Notes: generated from the letters alone by a model not told the origin. Shown: positions 55,312-64,000, numbered from the stretch's first letter. The stretch: 64,000 bases of DNA from Thalassolituus maritimus (GCF_900156675.1 NZ_FTOH01000010.1:57832-121831), one strand, 5' to 3'. Numbers and translations: made by a program.

Positions 55312-55896
55312 TCAGGCAGGGATGGACATGCGGATCAGTGCGAGCAATTGCTCTTCGACATGATCCAGGGGTTCAGCTGAACGCTGCGCACGACACATAG
55401 GCACGGTGCCTTCAATAGACGCGACTATCATGGTGGCCAGCGACTGTGCCTGTGCCGACGGTGCGCCATGTTTCTCAAGCTGATCGGCGAGCAGCGCGCG
55501 CCAGCGGGCAAAGGTTTCTGCGGCAACATCAAGTGCGGCGTAGCCGTCTTCATCGGCGGGTTCGTCTACCGAGACAGCTAATACTGGGCAGCCATTACGA
55601 AAATCCGATTTCAAAGCGTCGTCACGCCAGTACTGAACAAACGCGCGGATACCTGGCTCCAGACCCAGCGCAAATGCCTTCTCCAGTTGTTTCTCGATAA
55701 AGCGACCTGACATCTGTACTGCCTCGATAATCAGTTGATTCTTTCCATTGGGAAAATAGTGATATGTCGACCCGAGTGGCGTGCCAGAAAACTTGGCGAC
55801 TTCACGGATACTGGTGCGGCTGACGCCCCGCTGAGAGATCATCAGTGCCGCTCCACCGACCAGGCGGCGTCGCACGGCGGGATCATTCTTAGCCAT
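55312..55896 (-). CDS. TetR-family repressor (LmrA/YxaF type)
   Basis: A 194-residue regulator. Helix-turn-helix: ALMISQRGVSRTSIREVAKFSGTPLGSTYHYFPNGKNQLI. The C-terminal domain with NGCPVLAVSVDE matches the YxaF/LmrA branch. Divergent from a molybdopterin oxidoreductase gene across a 101-base gap that contains a perfect inverted repeat, almost certainly its operator. Confidence 0.92.
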   Translation of the reverse strand: MAKNDPAVRRRLVGGAALMISQRGVSRTSIREVAKFSGTPLGSTYHYFPNGKNQLIIEAVQMSGRFIEKQLEKAFALGLEPGIRAFVQYWRDDALKSDFRNGCPVLAVSVDEPADEDGYAALDVAAETFARWRALLADQLEKHGAPSAQAQSLATMIVASIEGTVPMCRAQRSAEPLDHVEEQLLALIRMSIPA

Positions 55897-55924
55897 AAAG
55901 CCATACCTTCATAAAATCATCTTG

Positions 55925-55942
55925 TTATAACGAGTGTTATAA
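55925..55942. promoter_or_regulatory. TetR operator overlapping the molybdo-oxidoreductase promoter
   Basis: TTATAAC-GAGT-GTTATAA, perfect 7-bp half sites. TATAAT at 55938-55943 is a likely -10 for the rightward gene, so binding of the TetR protein encoded next door would block transcription, and probably of the regulator too. Confidence 0.75.
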
Positions 55943-55997
55943 TTTAGCATCAGTTCAAATCGTAAACAATTGCCTGTGTCAGGTGAGAGAGGCTTGA

Positions 55998-58268
55998 GTG
56001 AATATTTCAGTGACGGAAACCCGGGAAGACACGACGGCTTGCATTCTGTGTTCGCGCAACTGCGGGCTGTCTGTCGAGGTTGATGCCACGGGCTTTAAGA
56101 AAATCCGCGGCGATGACGCGCATCCTATGTCACAAGGTTATATCTGCCAGAAAGCAGCTCGGCTGGAGTACTACCAGAACAATGCAGACCGTCTGAATCA
56201 GCCACTGAAGCGAAAAGAAGACAGCACCTTCGAAGAGATTTCCTGGAATCAGGCGATCAATGAAATCGCGGTAAAAATGACGGCTATCCGTGATACCCAC
56301 GGTGGTGAAGCCTTTGCGACCTGTGGCGGTGGTGGACAGGGGAATCACCTCGGCGGTGGTTATCTCGGGCAGCTGCGTGCTGCGATGAAGAGTTACTTCA
56401 ATTACAACTCACTGGGGCAGGAGAAAACGGGAGATTTCTGGCTGAATGGTCGACTGTTCGGCAGTCAGACATGCCATATCACCGAAGATGTCGAGCACTC
56501 TGATTTTGTGATTTTTCTCGGCTGTAACCCTTTTCAGGCTCACGGCATACCTAATGCCCGCCATACCCTGAAGGAAATCAGTAAAGATCCGGCACGGACT
56601 ATGGTGGTGATTGATCCACGTCGTACCGAAACCGCGAAGATGGCCGATATCCATCTGCAGCTCAAGCCCGGTACGGATGCTTATCTGCTCAGTGCGATTC
56701 TGGCCATCATTGTGAATGAAGGCCTTCAGGCAAAAGAATTTCTGGCCGAACACTGTACCGGTTTTGCCAGTGTTGAGCGTTACCTGAAATCGGTGCCTGT
56801 TGCAGAGTTTATCCGCCGTGCCGATGTAAATCCTGATGATGTGTATGCAGTCGCGCGTGGGTTAGCGACTGCAAGTTCTGGTTGCGTACGCGCAGATCTG
56901 GGTATTCAGCATTCGATCCGAACCACATTGAACGGCTATTTTGAGAAGCTGTTGTATCTGGTGACTGGGCAATTCGGTAAGCGCGGCGCCAACAACCTGC
57001 ACACCACCATTGTTCCAATTCTTACGGATACCGATGAACGTAATCCCAAGTATCGCCGTAGCGTCTATCACAAAATGTTCGCGGTCTCGGGCATTCTGCC
57101 GCCGAATATTCTGGCTGATGAAATTCTGCTGGCAGGGGAGAAACGCATCCGCTCAATCTTTGTCGACAGCTGTAACCCGATCAATACCTGGGCCGACAGT
57201 GACCGCATGACGGAAGCTTTTAAGTCGCTGGAGTTGCTGGTGGTTACGGATGTGGCTTTGACTGAGACAGCCCGCCTTGCACATTACGTTCTGCCGGCGG
57301 CATCTCAGTTCGAGAAGTGGGAGTTCACAGGGTTCAATCTCGAGTTTCCGGTGAATGGTTTTCACCTGCGTCACCCACTCTTTCCTGCATACGGAAATAC
57401 GTTACCAGAGCCTGAGATCTACACCCGGATTCTCGAAGCTATGGGTAAAATTCCCAAAGACTTCCCGGTGATGAAGGCGATTGCGAAAAAAGAACCGAAA
57501 GGAACTTTCCACCTCGGCTTTCTGATTTCGCTGGCAGCGAAGTTAATGACGGATAAAAAGCTGCAGCCTTTTGCTGCATCCATTCTCTATCGCACGTTAG
57601 GGAGTACGTTGCCGAATAAGGGAGCCGCCGCTGCCATTATGTTGCCGCTGTCGATTGTGACCTCTATGCGCTATCACGATGGCGTGAAGCGGGCGGGCTA
57701 TAAAGGCAATCGCTTTACCTCAGGCGTCCGGCTATTCCGTGCGATTCTGCGTGAACGTTCGGGGCTGGTGTATATCCGTCAGAATTACGAGGACGTCTGG
57801 TCGCTGGTCGCCAATAAAGATCAGAAGATTCATCTGCGTATTCCTGAAATGCTGGATGAAGCGTTGGCGCTGTTAAAAGAACCAGTAGACCACGACAAAC
57901 CCTTTACCCTGATCGCGGGTGAGCGTCGTGCTTATAACGCCAACCAGATTTTCCGCGATCCACAGTGGCGGAAAATAGACAAAACCGGTGCCATGCGCAT
58001 TCATCCTGACGATGCCGAAGAGCTCGGGTTGGTGGCGGGTGATCAGGTGATCTGTGATTCCGGCTATGCCAACATCAAGGTCGACATCATGATCGACGAC
58101 ACCATGCGCAGACGTGTTGTGGCCTTGCCGCATGGCTATGCAATCACGTACGACAATGGCGAGGAAATTGGTCCGGCTCTTAACCGCCTGATGCCGTTGA
58201 CGCATTGTGATCCGTTCTCGCGCACGCCATCTCATAAGTACACGCCGGTATCGCTGGCGAAAGCCTGA
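55998..58268 (+). CDS. Molybdopterin-dependent oxidoreductase (formate dehydrogenase-like, single subunit)
   Basis: A 756-residue bis-MGD enzyme. N-terminal Fe-S ligand pattern CILCSRNC ... ICQKA for a 4Fe-4S cluster; molybdopterin domain with WNQAINEIA, FVIFLGCNPFQAHG, VVIDPRRTETAKMAD, VLPAASQFEKWE, and C-terminal IHPDDAEELGLVAGDQV and HGYAITYDN beta-barrel. A Cys in GSQTCHI is the likely Mo ligand. No signal peptide or partner subunits, so it is cytoplasmic and of unknown substrate. Starts GTG; controlled by the divergent TetR regulator. Confidence 0.87.
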   Translation: MNISVTETREDTTACILCSRNCGLSVEVDATGFKKIRGDDAHPMSQGYICQKAARLEYYQNNADRLNQPLKRKEDSTFEEISWNQAINEIAVKMTAIRDTHGGEAFATCGGGGQGNHLGGGYLGQLRAAMKSYFNYNSLGQEKTGDFWLNGRLFGSQTCHITEDVEHSDFVIFLGCNPFQAHGIPNARHTLKEISKDPARTMVVIDPRRTETAKMADIHLQLKPGTDAYLLSAILAIIVNEGLQAKEFLAEHCTGFASVERYLKSVPVAEFIRRADVNPDDVYAVARGLATASSGCVRADLGIQHSIRTTLNGYFEKLLYLVTGQFGKRGANNLHTTIVPILTDTDERNPKYRRSVYHKMFAVSGILPPNILADEILLAGEKRIRSIFVDSCNPINTWADSDRMTEAFKSLELLVVTDVALTETARLAHYVLPAASQFEKWEFTGFNLEFPVNGFHLRHPLFPAYGNTLPEPEIYTRILEAMGKIPKDFPVMKAIAKKEPKGTFHLGFLISLAAKLMTDKKLQPFAASILYRTLGSTLPNKGAAAAIMLPLSIVTSMRYHDGVKRAGYKGNRFTSGVRLFRAILRERSGLVYIRQNYEDVWSLVANKDQKIHLRIPEMLDEALALLKEPVDHDKPFTLIAGERRAYNANQIFRDPQWRKIDKTGAMRIHPDDAEELGLVAGDQVICDSGYANIKVDIMIDDTMRRRVVALPHGYAITYDNGEEIGPALNRLMPLTHCDPFSRTPSHKYTPVSLAKA

Positions 58269-58291
58269 TCTGTAATTTATTCAGACATAAA

Positions 58292-58327
58292 AAAAGCCCC
58301 GCCAGTCTGCACTGGCGGGGCTTTTTA
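58292..58327. terminator. Bidirectional terminator between the molybdo-oxidoreductase and ilvC
   Basis: A long, perfect stem AGCCCCGCCAGT/ACTGGCGGGGCT flanked by A- and T-runs; serves both converging transcripts. Confidence 0.93.
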
Positions 58328-58347
58328 TGTGCTAGCTAAAGCAGGTC

Positions 58348-59838
58348 TTATGCAGACGCTTCAACGATACGCTTCATGTCAGTCATGTAGCCACGCAGCT
58401 CAGCACCAACCCACTCAACTGGGTGGTTACGGATAGCTTCGTTAACTTCGATCAGACGAGCGTTGTCTACGGAGTTAGACTTCAGGTTCAGGCCTTTACC
58501 GATCACGTCAGTGCTGATGTGTGGCATGAACTTCTCGCGCAGCAGAGGTACTGCAGCGTGAGAGAACAGGTAGTTACCGTATTCAGCCGTGTCAGAGATA
58601 ACAACGTTCATCTCGTACAGCTTACGACGTGCAATAGTGTTCGCGATCAGTGGAGTTTCGTGCAGAGACTCGTAGTATGCAGACTCTTCAACGATACCGC
58701 TTTCAACCATCGATTCGAACGCCAGCTCAACACCCGCCTTGATCATAGCAACCAGCATGATGCCGTGGTCGAAGTATTCCTGCTCGTCGATTTCAACGTC
58801 AGATGCTGAAGCTTTTTCGAAGCCAGTTTCTGCCGTTTCTTCGCGCCATTTCAGCAGGTTGGCATCGTCGTTCGCCCAGTCTGCCATCATAGTGGAAGAG
58901 AATTCGCCTTCCATGATGTCAGCCTGATGCTTGCGGAACAGAGGACGCATCAGTTCTTTCAGCTCTTCAGCCATGTCAAACGCAACGATTTTCGCTGGAT
59001 TAGACAGACGGTCCATCATGTTAGTGATGCCGCCGTACTTCAGCGCTTCAGTCACAGTTTCCCAACCGTACTGGATCAGCTTAGAGGCGTAGCCTTCGTC
59101 GATGCCGTCGGCAACCATTTTCTCGAAGCCCAGGATCGCACCAGTCTGCAGCATGCCGCACAGAATGGTCTGCTCGCCCATCAGGTCAGACTTAACTTCA
59201 GCAACGAAAGAAGATTCCAGACAGCCAGCGCGGTGACCGCCAGTCGCTGCAGCCCATGCTTTAGCGATGTCCCAGCCTTCGCCCTTAGGGTCGTTTTCCG
59301 GGTGAACAGCGATCAGAGTCGGAACACCGAAACCACGCTTGTATTCTTCACGTACTTCAGAACCAGGACACTTAGGTGCAACCATAACAACAGTCAGGTC
59401 TTCACGGATCTGCATGCCTTCTTCAACGATGTTGAAGCCGTGGGAGTAACCCAGGCAAGCGCCTTCCTTCATCAGAGGCATAACCGCATTCACAACAGAA
59501 GTGTGCTGCTTGTCTGGAGTCAGGTTCATAACCAGGTCAGCAGTAGGGATCAGCTCTTCGTAAGTACCCACGTTGAAGCCGTTTTCAGACGCGTTTTTCC
59601 ATGACTGACGCTTCTCAGTGATCGCAGCTTCACGCAGAGCGTAAGATACGTCCAGACCAGAGTCGCGCATGTTCATGCCCTGGTTCAGGCCCTGAGCACC
59701 ACAACCAACGATGACAACTTTCTTACCTTTCAGGAATTCAGCTTCAGAAGCGAATTCAGAACGGTCCATGAAACGGCAGCGGCCGAGTTGATCCAGCTTT
59801 TGCTGGAGGTTCAGGGTGTTGAAGTAGTTCTGCCCCAT
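58348..59838 (-). CDS. ilvC: Ketol-acid reductoisomerase, class II (long form)
   Basis: A 496-residue KARI that converts acetolactate to dihydroxyisovalerate in valine/isoleucine synthesis. The long form has duplicated knotted domains. Seen: [21 protein letters not shown]ossmann loop, [23 protein letters not shown], and the metal ligands in [15 protein letters not shown] and the paired [10 protein letters not shown] segments. Good GAGG ribosome site. Regulated by the divergent IlvY. Confidence 0.96.
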   Translation of the reverse strand: MGQNYFNTLNLQQKLDQLGRCRFMDRSEFASEAEFLKGKKVVIVGCGAQGLNQGMNMRDSGLDVSYALREAAITEKRQSWKNASENGFNVGTYEELIPTADLVMNLTPDKQHTSVVNAVMPLMKEGACLGYSHGFNIVEEGMQIREDLTVVMVAPKCPGSEVREEYKRGFGVPTLIAVHPENDPKGEGWDIAKAWAAATGGHRAGCLESSFVAEVKSDLMGEQTILCGMLQTGAILGFEKMVADGIDEGYASKLIQYGWETVTEALKYGGITNMMDRLSNPAKIVAFDMAEELKELMRPLFRKHQADIMEGEFSSTMMADWANDDANLLKWREETAETGFEKASASDVEIDEQEYFDHGIMLVAMIKAGVELAFESMVESGIVEESAYYESLHETPLIANTIARRKLYEMNVVISDTAEYGNYLFSHAAVPLLREKFMPHISTDVIGKGLNLKSNSVDNARLIEVNEAIRNHPVEWVGAELRGYMTDMKRIVEASA

Positions 59839-59953
59839 TTCGTTATCCTCTATGTGTTGAAGCTACCTGCCTCGCCTACGCTTCTCATACGATGATGAAA
59901 GTAATAGGTTCAAAGCAGCTTCGTTATATGGTTGATATAAAAATTCGGGACGA

Positions 59954-59982
59954 ATGATAGGTGATGAGCGTCGTTGCGTAAA
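59954..59982 (-). promoter_or_regulatory. ilvC promoter
   Basis: On the minus strand TTTACG, a 17-bp spacer and TATCAT. The -35 overlaps the ilvC-proximal LysR-type box, as expected for an activated promoter with a poor -35. Confidence 0.6.
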
Positions 59983-60019
59983 ATGCTATTATTGCTAGCA
60001 GTTGTTGCAAATACTGCAA
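59974..60019. promoter_or_regulatory. Two spaced IlvY (LysR-type) operator boxes
   Basis: Box 1, TTGCG-TAAAA-TGCTA (59974-59988), and box 2, TTGCA-AATAC-TGCAA (60005-60019), share the T-N11-A form of LysR sites and lie 31 bp apart, three helical turns, on the same face. They sit in the 208-base ilvC/ilvY gap. Confidence 0.55.
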
Positions 60020-60046
60020 TACCCCAGCCAGGTACTTACTTACCTT

Positions 60047-60922
60047 ATGGAATACAAAGACTTACGGGTTTTCCTTACCGTCGTCGAAGCTCAGCATCTC
60101 GGACGGGCGGGGCAGCAATTACATATGAGCCCTTCAACACTCAGCCGTCGTATCAGTCGTATGGAACAGGATGCGGGCGCTCAGTTACTGGTACGTGACA
60201 GCGGACCGTTAACCTTAACGCCGGCCGGCGAGCTGTTTCGCCAGCATGCGGAGCAGACCCTGGACGCATGGCAATCGCTGCGCTCTGCGGTAAATGCCGA
60301 GGTGAGTGATCTGGAGGGGTCGCTGACGCTCTTTTGTTCTGTCACCGCCAGTTATTCTTTTCTGGCTGATCTGTTGGCCCGGTTCCGGGAGCAATATCCT
60401 AAAGTTGATCTACGTATTCATACGGGGGATGCCGCGGAGTCTATCCCCAGAGTCGCCACCGGGGATGCGGATGTCGTGATTGCTGCACGGCCCGAACAAT
60501 TGTCGCCTGACCTGACGTTTAGGGGGATTTCTGAGTCGCCGTTGCTGTTTATCGCACCAAGAACGGTGGGAACTGTTCCTCAGCTCTCACAATCAGACAT
60601 ATCGTGGGCCGAGGTGCCTATGGTGCTCTCAGAGACTGGCCTGGCACGTACACGCGTAAACCAATGGTTTGCATCACGTAGTCTGACGCCCAACATCTAT
60701 GCACAGGTAACGGGGCACGAAGCCATCGTCAGTATGGTGGCTCTGGGCGTAGGTGTGGGGGTTGTCCCTCAGGTTGTTTTACAGAACAGCCCACTTCTTA
60801 ACCGTGTGCGGGTGTTGTCGGTAACGCCTGAACTGGAGCCCTTTCATATTGGGCTCTGCTCGCGGACGGAACGACTCAATGAGCCAGTCTTACAGGCGCT
60901 TTGGCAAACCGCGGGGCGATGA
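60047..60922 (+). CDS. ilvY: LysR-type activator IlvY
   Basis: A 291-residue LysR regulator; start at ATG 60047 (MEYKDLRVFLTVVEAQ), as the earlier in-frame TTG would overlap operator box 2. Winged helix: FLTVVEAQHLGRAGQQLHMSPSTLSRRISRMEQDAGAQLLVRDS. The RD1/RD2 effector domain binds acetolactate in homologues and activates ilvC. Divergent organisation matches Escherichia coli ilvY-ilvC. Confidence 0.92.
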   Translation: MEYKDLRVFLTVVEAQHLGRAGQQLHMSPSTLSRRISRMEQDAGAQLLVRDSGPLTLTPAGELFRQHAEQTLDAWQSLRSAVNAEVSDLEGSLTLFCSVTASYSFLADLLARFREQYPKVDLRIHTGDAAESIPRVATGDADVVIAARPEQLSPDLTFRGISESPLLFIAPRTVGTVPQLSQSDISWAEVPMVLSETGLARTRVNQWFASRSLTPNIYAQVTGHEAIVSMVALGVGVGVVPQVVLQNSPLLNRVRVLSVTPELEPFHIGLCSRTERLNEPVLQALWQTAGR

Positions 60923-61011
60923 CATGGCCAGATGGACTGGTTTCGCCCATAATAGCCGCAGAACTTTAAAACCCGCAGCTTATGCGGGCCGAACACATTA
61001 AGGATCATAGT

Positions 61012-61755
61012 GTGAGTGATAACGAAGACGCTCAGGTACCGGTAGCAACCAAAAGGGACAGGAAGGGGATTTACCTCTTGCCTAACCTGTTTACGACGGG
61101 TGCATTGTTTTCAGGGTTTTACGCTGTCGTTGCCGGTATGAACGGCGATTTTGAGAATGCAGCCATCGCTATTTTTGTTGCCATGGTGCTGGATGGTCTT
61201 GATGGCCGCGTTGCGCGTATGACGAATACCCAGAGTGATTTCGGCGCAGAGTATGACAGCCTCGCCGACATGGTCTCTTTTGGTGTGGCGCCTGCTTTGG
61301 TCGCGTTCAGCTGGGCGTTGCAGGATCTGGGTAAAGTCGGCTGGGTCGCAGCTTTTGTCTACTGTGCGGGGGCAGCTCTGCGTCTCGCGCGCTTTAATAC
61401 TCAGCTGGCGGTGGCTGATAAAAACTACTTCACCGGATTGGCCAGCCCGTCTGCAGCGGCAATCGTTGCTGGAAATATCTGGGTCTTCACTGAGTCTGGC
61501 ACGCAGGGGGCCGATGCCGCCTGGTGGATGGCTATTATCGTGACCGCAGCGGGCTTGTTAATGGTCAGCAACTTCAAGTATCACAGTTTCAAAGGTCTGG
61601 ATCTGCGCGGCAAGATTCCTTTCGTCGCCTTGCTGGCCATTGTTATGGGCTTTGCAATTGTATCGATTGATCCCGCAACGGTCCTGTTGGCTGTTTTTAT
61701 GTTGTATGCCTTATCTGGCCCGGCATGGGCGGTGAAAGAAAAGTTGTTTGATTAA
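61012..61755 (+). CDS. pssA: CDP-diacylglycerol-serine O-phosphatidyltransferase
   Basis: A 247-residue integral membrane enzyme making phosphatidylserine, precursor of phosphatidylethanolamine. Start at GTG 61012 with AAGGA seven bases before it. The CDP-alcohol phosphotransferase motif D-G-x2-A-R-x8-G-x3-D-x3-D is seen as DGLDGRVARMTNTQSDFGAE then YDSLADMVSFGVAPA. About eight membrane helices. The ilvC-pssA order is typical of pseudomonads and relatives. Confidence 0.94.
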   Translation: MSDNEDAQVPVATKRDRKGIYLLPNLFTTGALFSGFYAVVAGMNGDFENAAIAIFVAMVLDGLDGRVARMTNTQSDFGAEYDSLADMVSFGVAPALVAFSWALQDLGKVGWVAAFVYCAGAALRLARFNTQLAVADKNYFTGLASPSAAAIVAGNIWVFTESGTQGADAAWWMAIIVTAAGLLMVSNFKYHSFKGLDLRGKIPFVALLAIVMGFAIVSIDPATVLLAVFMLYALSGPAWAVKEKLFD

Positions 61756-61788
61756 CGACTATACGAATGTAGATATAAATATGGAAAG

Positions 61789-61816
61789 AAGCCCGGCACA
61801 ACAACCGGGCTTTTTT
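61789..61816 (+). terminator. Terminator after pssA
   Basis: Stem AAGCCCGG/CCGGGCTT with a short loop and six T. It separates pssA from msrP. Confidence 0.88.
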
Positions 61817-61847
61817 GTCAGAGTAATTCAGCCATTAAGAGGTGCAT

Positions 61848-62852
61848 ATGCTGATTCCAAAGCGTCGCTACCCCAAAATCGATCCTTCAGAGATCACACC
61901 AGAAGAGTTGTACGTCAACAGGCGGCTCTTTATGAAGGGCAGCCTCACTGCGGCAGCGGCGCTCAGTACAATACAGGCACAGGCGCTTGTGTCTCCTGAG
62001 GGAGGTAGTCGTATACCCTCACGCCCTGAGTGGCTGGAGAGGGCCGTCGTTAATGCGTCTGAAACCTCCTTTGGTGCTGGTGAAAAGCCTGCCCCCTATG
62101 CCTCTGCTACCCAGTACAACAACTTCTATGAGTTCGGGATGAGTAAGTCGGACCCATTCGAAAACTCAGGTAAGTTCACGACAGACCCATGGAACGTGAC
62201 TATTGAAGGTGAGTGCGAGGTGAAAGGCTCCTTCGCTCTCGAAGATCTTCTAAAGGGAATTGACCTGGAAGAGCGGATTTATCGACTGCGTTGTGTCGAG
62301 GCCTGGTCAATGGTGATCCCTTGGGTAGGTTTCCCACTGGCTGAGCTGATTAAACGCTTTAAGCCATTATCTTCAGCCAAGTACGTCGAGTTCGTGACTG
62401 TTGAGCGACCAAAAGAAATGCCGGGGCAGCGCTCGGTGTTCTCTACTATCGACTGGCCTTACCGAGAGGGGCTCAGAATGGATGAAGCCATGAATCCACT
62501 AACGCTCATGGCAGTAGGGATGTACGGCAATGTCCTGCCAAATCAGAACGGAGCGCCGATGCGACTTGTCGTTCCGTGGAAATACGGCTTCAAGAGCATT
62601 AAGTCGATCGTAAAAATCCGTTTCCGCGAAACTATGCCACCGACGACATGGAATGACTTAGCTCCACAGGAGTATGGCTTCTATGCCAACGTAAATCCGG
62701 AAGTCGATCATCCGCGATGGAGTCAGGCTTCTGAGAGGCGCCTGCCTAACAGTATCTTCAGCCCCAACCGGATACCGACTGAAATGTTTAACGGGTACGG
62801 CGAACAGGTTGCTCACCTGTATAAAGGTATGGATTTGCGTAAATGGTACTAA
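61848..62852 (+). CDS. msrP: Periplasmic methionine sulfoxide reductase, molybdenum subunit MsrP (YedY)
   Basis: A 334-residue Tat-exported molybdoenzyme that repairs oxidised Met in envelope proteins. Start at ATG 61848 (AGAGG upstream). Tat signal with NRRLFMKGSL in about the first 45 residues. The Mo-ligand Cys is in LRCVEAWSMVIPW, with YVEFVTVERP and VPWKYGFKSIKSIVKIRF typical. Overlaps msrQ by 10 bases. Confidence 0.94.
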   Translation: MLIPKRRYPKIDPSEITPEELYVNRRLFMKGSLTAAAALSTIQAQALVSPEGGSRIPSRPEWLERAVVNASETSFGAGEKPAPYASATQYNNFYEFGMSKSDPFENSGKFTTDPWNVTIEGECEVKGSFALEDLLKGIDLEERIYRLRCVEAWSMVIPWVGFPLAELIKRFKPLSSAKYVEFVTVERPKEMPGQRSVFSTIDWPYREGLRMDEAMNPLTLMAVGMYGNVLPNQNGAPMRLVVPWKYGFKSIKSIVKIRFRETMPPTTWNDLAPQEYGFYANVNPEVDHPRWSQASERRLPNSIFSPNRIPTEMFNGYGEQVAHLYKGMDLRKWY

Positions 62853-63460
62853 CGCTGACTGGGCGTAGGTGGCTTATCGGTATCGCCTGCGCACTACCAC
62901 TCATATACATAGTGCAAGCAATAGTCCGAGTGCAGACAGGCGAATGGAACCTGTTAGGGCCGGAACCTGGCAAGGCAATTACCCACTTTACAGGCACATG
63001 GGGCTTCAACTTCTTGCTGCTGACGCTTGCAGTGACACCGATAGTAAGGCTTACGAAACAGAAGTGGGTGATGCCACACCGGAGGATGTTGGGCCTCTAC
63101 GCGGCCTTCTATGTATCTTTGCACGCATTAGCGTACCTGGCTTTCCTTCTGGGGTGGCAGTGGGGCGAGTTAGGTCGTGAGGTCGTGGAGCGTCCATATC
63201 TCTTGGTTGGAGCTTTATCATGGTTGCTCTTGTTGCCGCTGGTGATCACCTCGACGAAAGCGTGGCAGCGAAGGCTGAAGAGGCGTTGGAAGCAACTACA
63301 CCAACTCATCTATGTAATCGTAGCCCTCGCAGCCGTTCACTATTTATTACAAATCAGGGCTAGCTGGTTTGAGCCTGTTGCCTACACTCTTATAGCTGCA
63401 TTCCTACTGGCGTTAAGACTGTGGTTTTTTGCTAAGAAGAAACGCGCCAGAACTTCCTGA
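62843..63460 (+). CDS. msrQ: Heme membrane subunit MsrQ (YedZ)
   Basis: A 205-residue membrane protein with six predicted helices that passes quinol electrons to MsrP. Conserved heme-region His residues in MPHRRMLGLYAAFYVSLHALAY and KQLHQLIYVIVALAAVHY. Forms an operon with msrP, whose end it overlaps. Confidence 0.93.
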   Translation: MVLTLTGRRWLIGIACALPLIYIVQAIVRVQTGEWNLLGPEPGKAITHFTGTWGFNFLLLTLAVTPIVRLTKQKWVMPHRRMLGLYAAFYVSLHALAYLAFLLGWQWGELGREVVERPYLLVGALSWLLLLPLVITSTKAWQRRLKRRWKQLHQLIYVIVALAAVHYLLQIRASWFEPVAYTLIAAFLLALRLWFFAKKKRARTS

Positions 63461-63479
63461 AAATTATTACAGAAAGTAG

Positions 63480-63507
63480 TTGACCCAAATCGCCGCATCT
63501 CTATAAT
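63480..63507 (+). promoter_or_regulatory. rRNA operon promoter P1
   Basis: TTGACC, 16-bp spacer, TATAAT, then GCGCCGC. Strong -10 with GC-rich discriminator typical of stringently controlled rRNA promoters. Confidence 0.8.
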
Positions 63508-63572
63508 GCGCCGCTCTTGATCGTTACCCAGCAGCGCTGGCAACGACCAGGAAAACGGGTCGAAAAAAGGTG

Positions 63573-63600
63573 TTGACCAAGTCTGAAAAGACTGTAGAAT
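63573..63600 (+). promoter_or_regulatory. rRNA operon promoter P2
   Basis: TTGACC, 16-bp spacer, TAGAAT, then GCGCCGCC. Confidence 0.78.
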
Positions 63601-63692
63601 GCGCCGCCTGATCCGACAGAGAGGCTCCTTGGAGTTGTCTGGAAAAGGTTTGCAACTTGTTGATTTTAAAAGATTTTTTTGAAAGTTAACGG

Positions 63693-63720
63693 TTGACAGC
63701 GAAAGGTTCTCTGGTAGAAT
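63693..63720 (+). promoter_or_regulatory. rRNA operon promoter P3
   Basis: Perfect TTGACA, 16-bp spacer, TAGAAT, then GCTTCGC. An A/T-rich tract just upstream (about 63660-63690) is a possible UP element. Confidence 0.78.
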
Positions 63721-63806
63721 GCTTCGCATTGATCGGGACGCTGAGTTGTCCGGATCGGATGTCAAAAATTAAGAGGTTCGCTTCTTAAGAAAGTTTAAAA
63801 AACTTG

Positions 63807-63834
63807 TTGACATCGAAAGCTGCTTCTGTAAAAT
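63807..63834 (+). promoter_or_regulatory. rRNA operon promoter P4
   Basis: Perfect TTGACA, 16-bp spacer, TAAAAT, then ACGCAGCCCGC. Also preceded by an A/T-rich tract. Confidence 0.78.
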
Positions 63835-63879
63835 ACGCAGCCCGCTTTGAGAGAAAGCTTCTGGCAAATCCAAAGCAAC

Positions 63880-63918
63880 GTTCTTTAAAAATTAGCATTA
63901 AGTAATTCGTGTGGGTGC
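63880..63918 (+). promoter_or_regulatory. rRNA antitermination signals (boxA and boxC-like)
   Basis: GTTCTTTAAAAA (63880-63891) matches the rRNA boxA bound by NusB/S10; GTGTGGGTGC (63909-63918) is like the conserved leader boxC element of gammaproteobacterial 16S leaders. A further TTGACA (63986-63991) near the end could be a fifth -35 or a processing-stem strand. The 16S rRNA gene is not reached. Confidence 0.8.
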
Positions 63919-64000
63919 TTACTGAGATGTTGTGGAGACATAAGATTTCAAGTAAGAACTCGTCGAAAATTCATTTACGTGAATGTTGACAGTTTTATTC

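Noticed and set aside
58927..59604. 225-codon frame antisense to ilvC
   Set aside because: Shadow of a highly conserved gene.

Overview
The window is a stretch of chromosome from a mid-GC, free-living, probably marine gammaproteobacterium close to the Oceanospirillales/Pseudomonadales. This rests on gene order and protein style: rpsF-rpsR-rplI-dnaB-alr, divergent ilvC/ilvY followed by pssA and msrPQ, epd/pgk/fba, a long (class II) IlvC, a Pseudomonas-type lipase with its foldase, and many secreted proteins and lipoproteins. No insertion sequence, phage, CRISPR array or tRNA gene was seen.

Region 1 (1-11.2 kb) holds the 3' end of a sensor kinase gene, a small periplasmic protein, a nitronate monooxygenase-like flavoprotein, the lipase-foldase pair, an inositol-phosphatase family protein, a G3E metal-GTPase with a NUDIX hydrolase, a large extracellular nuclease, and a small gene pair behind a good Fur-box match. 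Region 2 (11.4-20.8 kb) is the ribosomal protein/replication cluster: rpsF-rpsR-rplI, dnaB, two GNAT acetyltransferases, a secreted dockerin-like protein, and a leftward set encoding a protein with three DnaT-like domains, a lambda-P-like helicase-loader relative and a CPXCG protein, divergent from alr. I regard this DnaT-like/P-like pair as the most interesting locus. Region 3 (20.9-29.5 kb) is mostly metabolic and stress genes: thioesterase, patatin, an orphan ParA-like ATPase, glutathionyl-hydroquinone reductase, SelO, and an aldehyde dehydrogenase divergent from an AraC regulator.

Region 4 (29.5-33.1 kb) is a compact six-gene operon (VOC, DUF1428, two SRPBCC, DGPF/YCII, ECF sigma factor) typical of ECF42-type sigma clusters. 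Region 5 (33.1-46.3 kb) carries epd, pgk and fba, but epd is separated from pgk by a lipoprotein, a 1377-residue beta-helix surface lipoprotein and an ABC exporter. A 55-codon lipoprotein gene lies directly behind pgk. Region 6 (46.3-58.3 kb) has two tandem GAF-EAL proteins (one degenerate), dapC-sufE, two TetR regulators with alpha/beta hydrolases, a glycosidase-like lipoprotein, and a molybdopterin oxidoreductase whose promoter contains a perfect TetR-type operator.

Region 7 (58.3-64 kb) is ilvC/ilvY with two spaced LysR-type boxes, pssA and msrPQ. The window ends in the promoter/leader region of a ribosomal RNA operon with four tandem, almost identically built promoters and a boxA; the 16S gene itself must start beyond the window. 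Family assignments come from reading the translated sequences; no database search was run.
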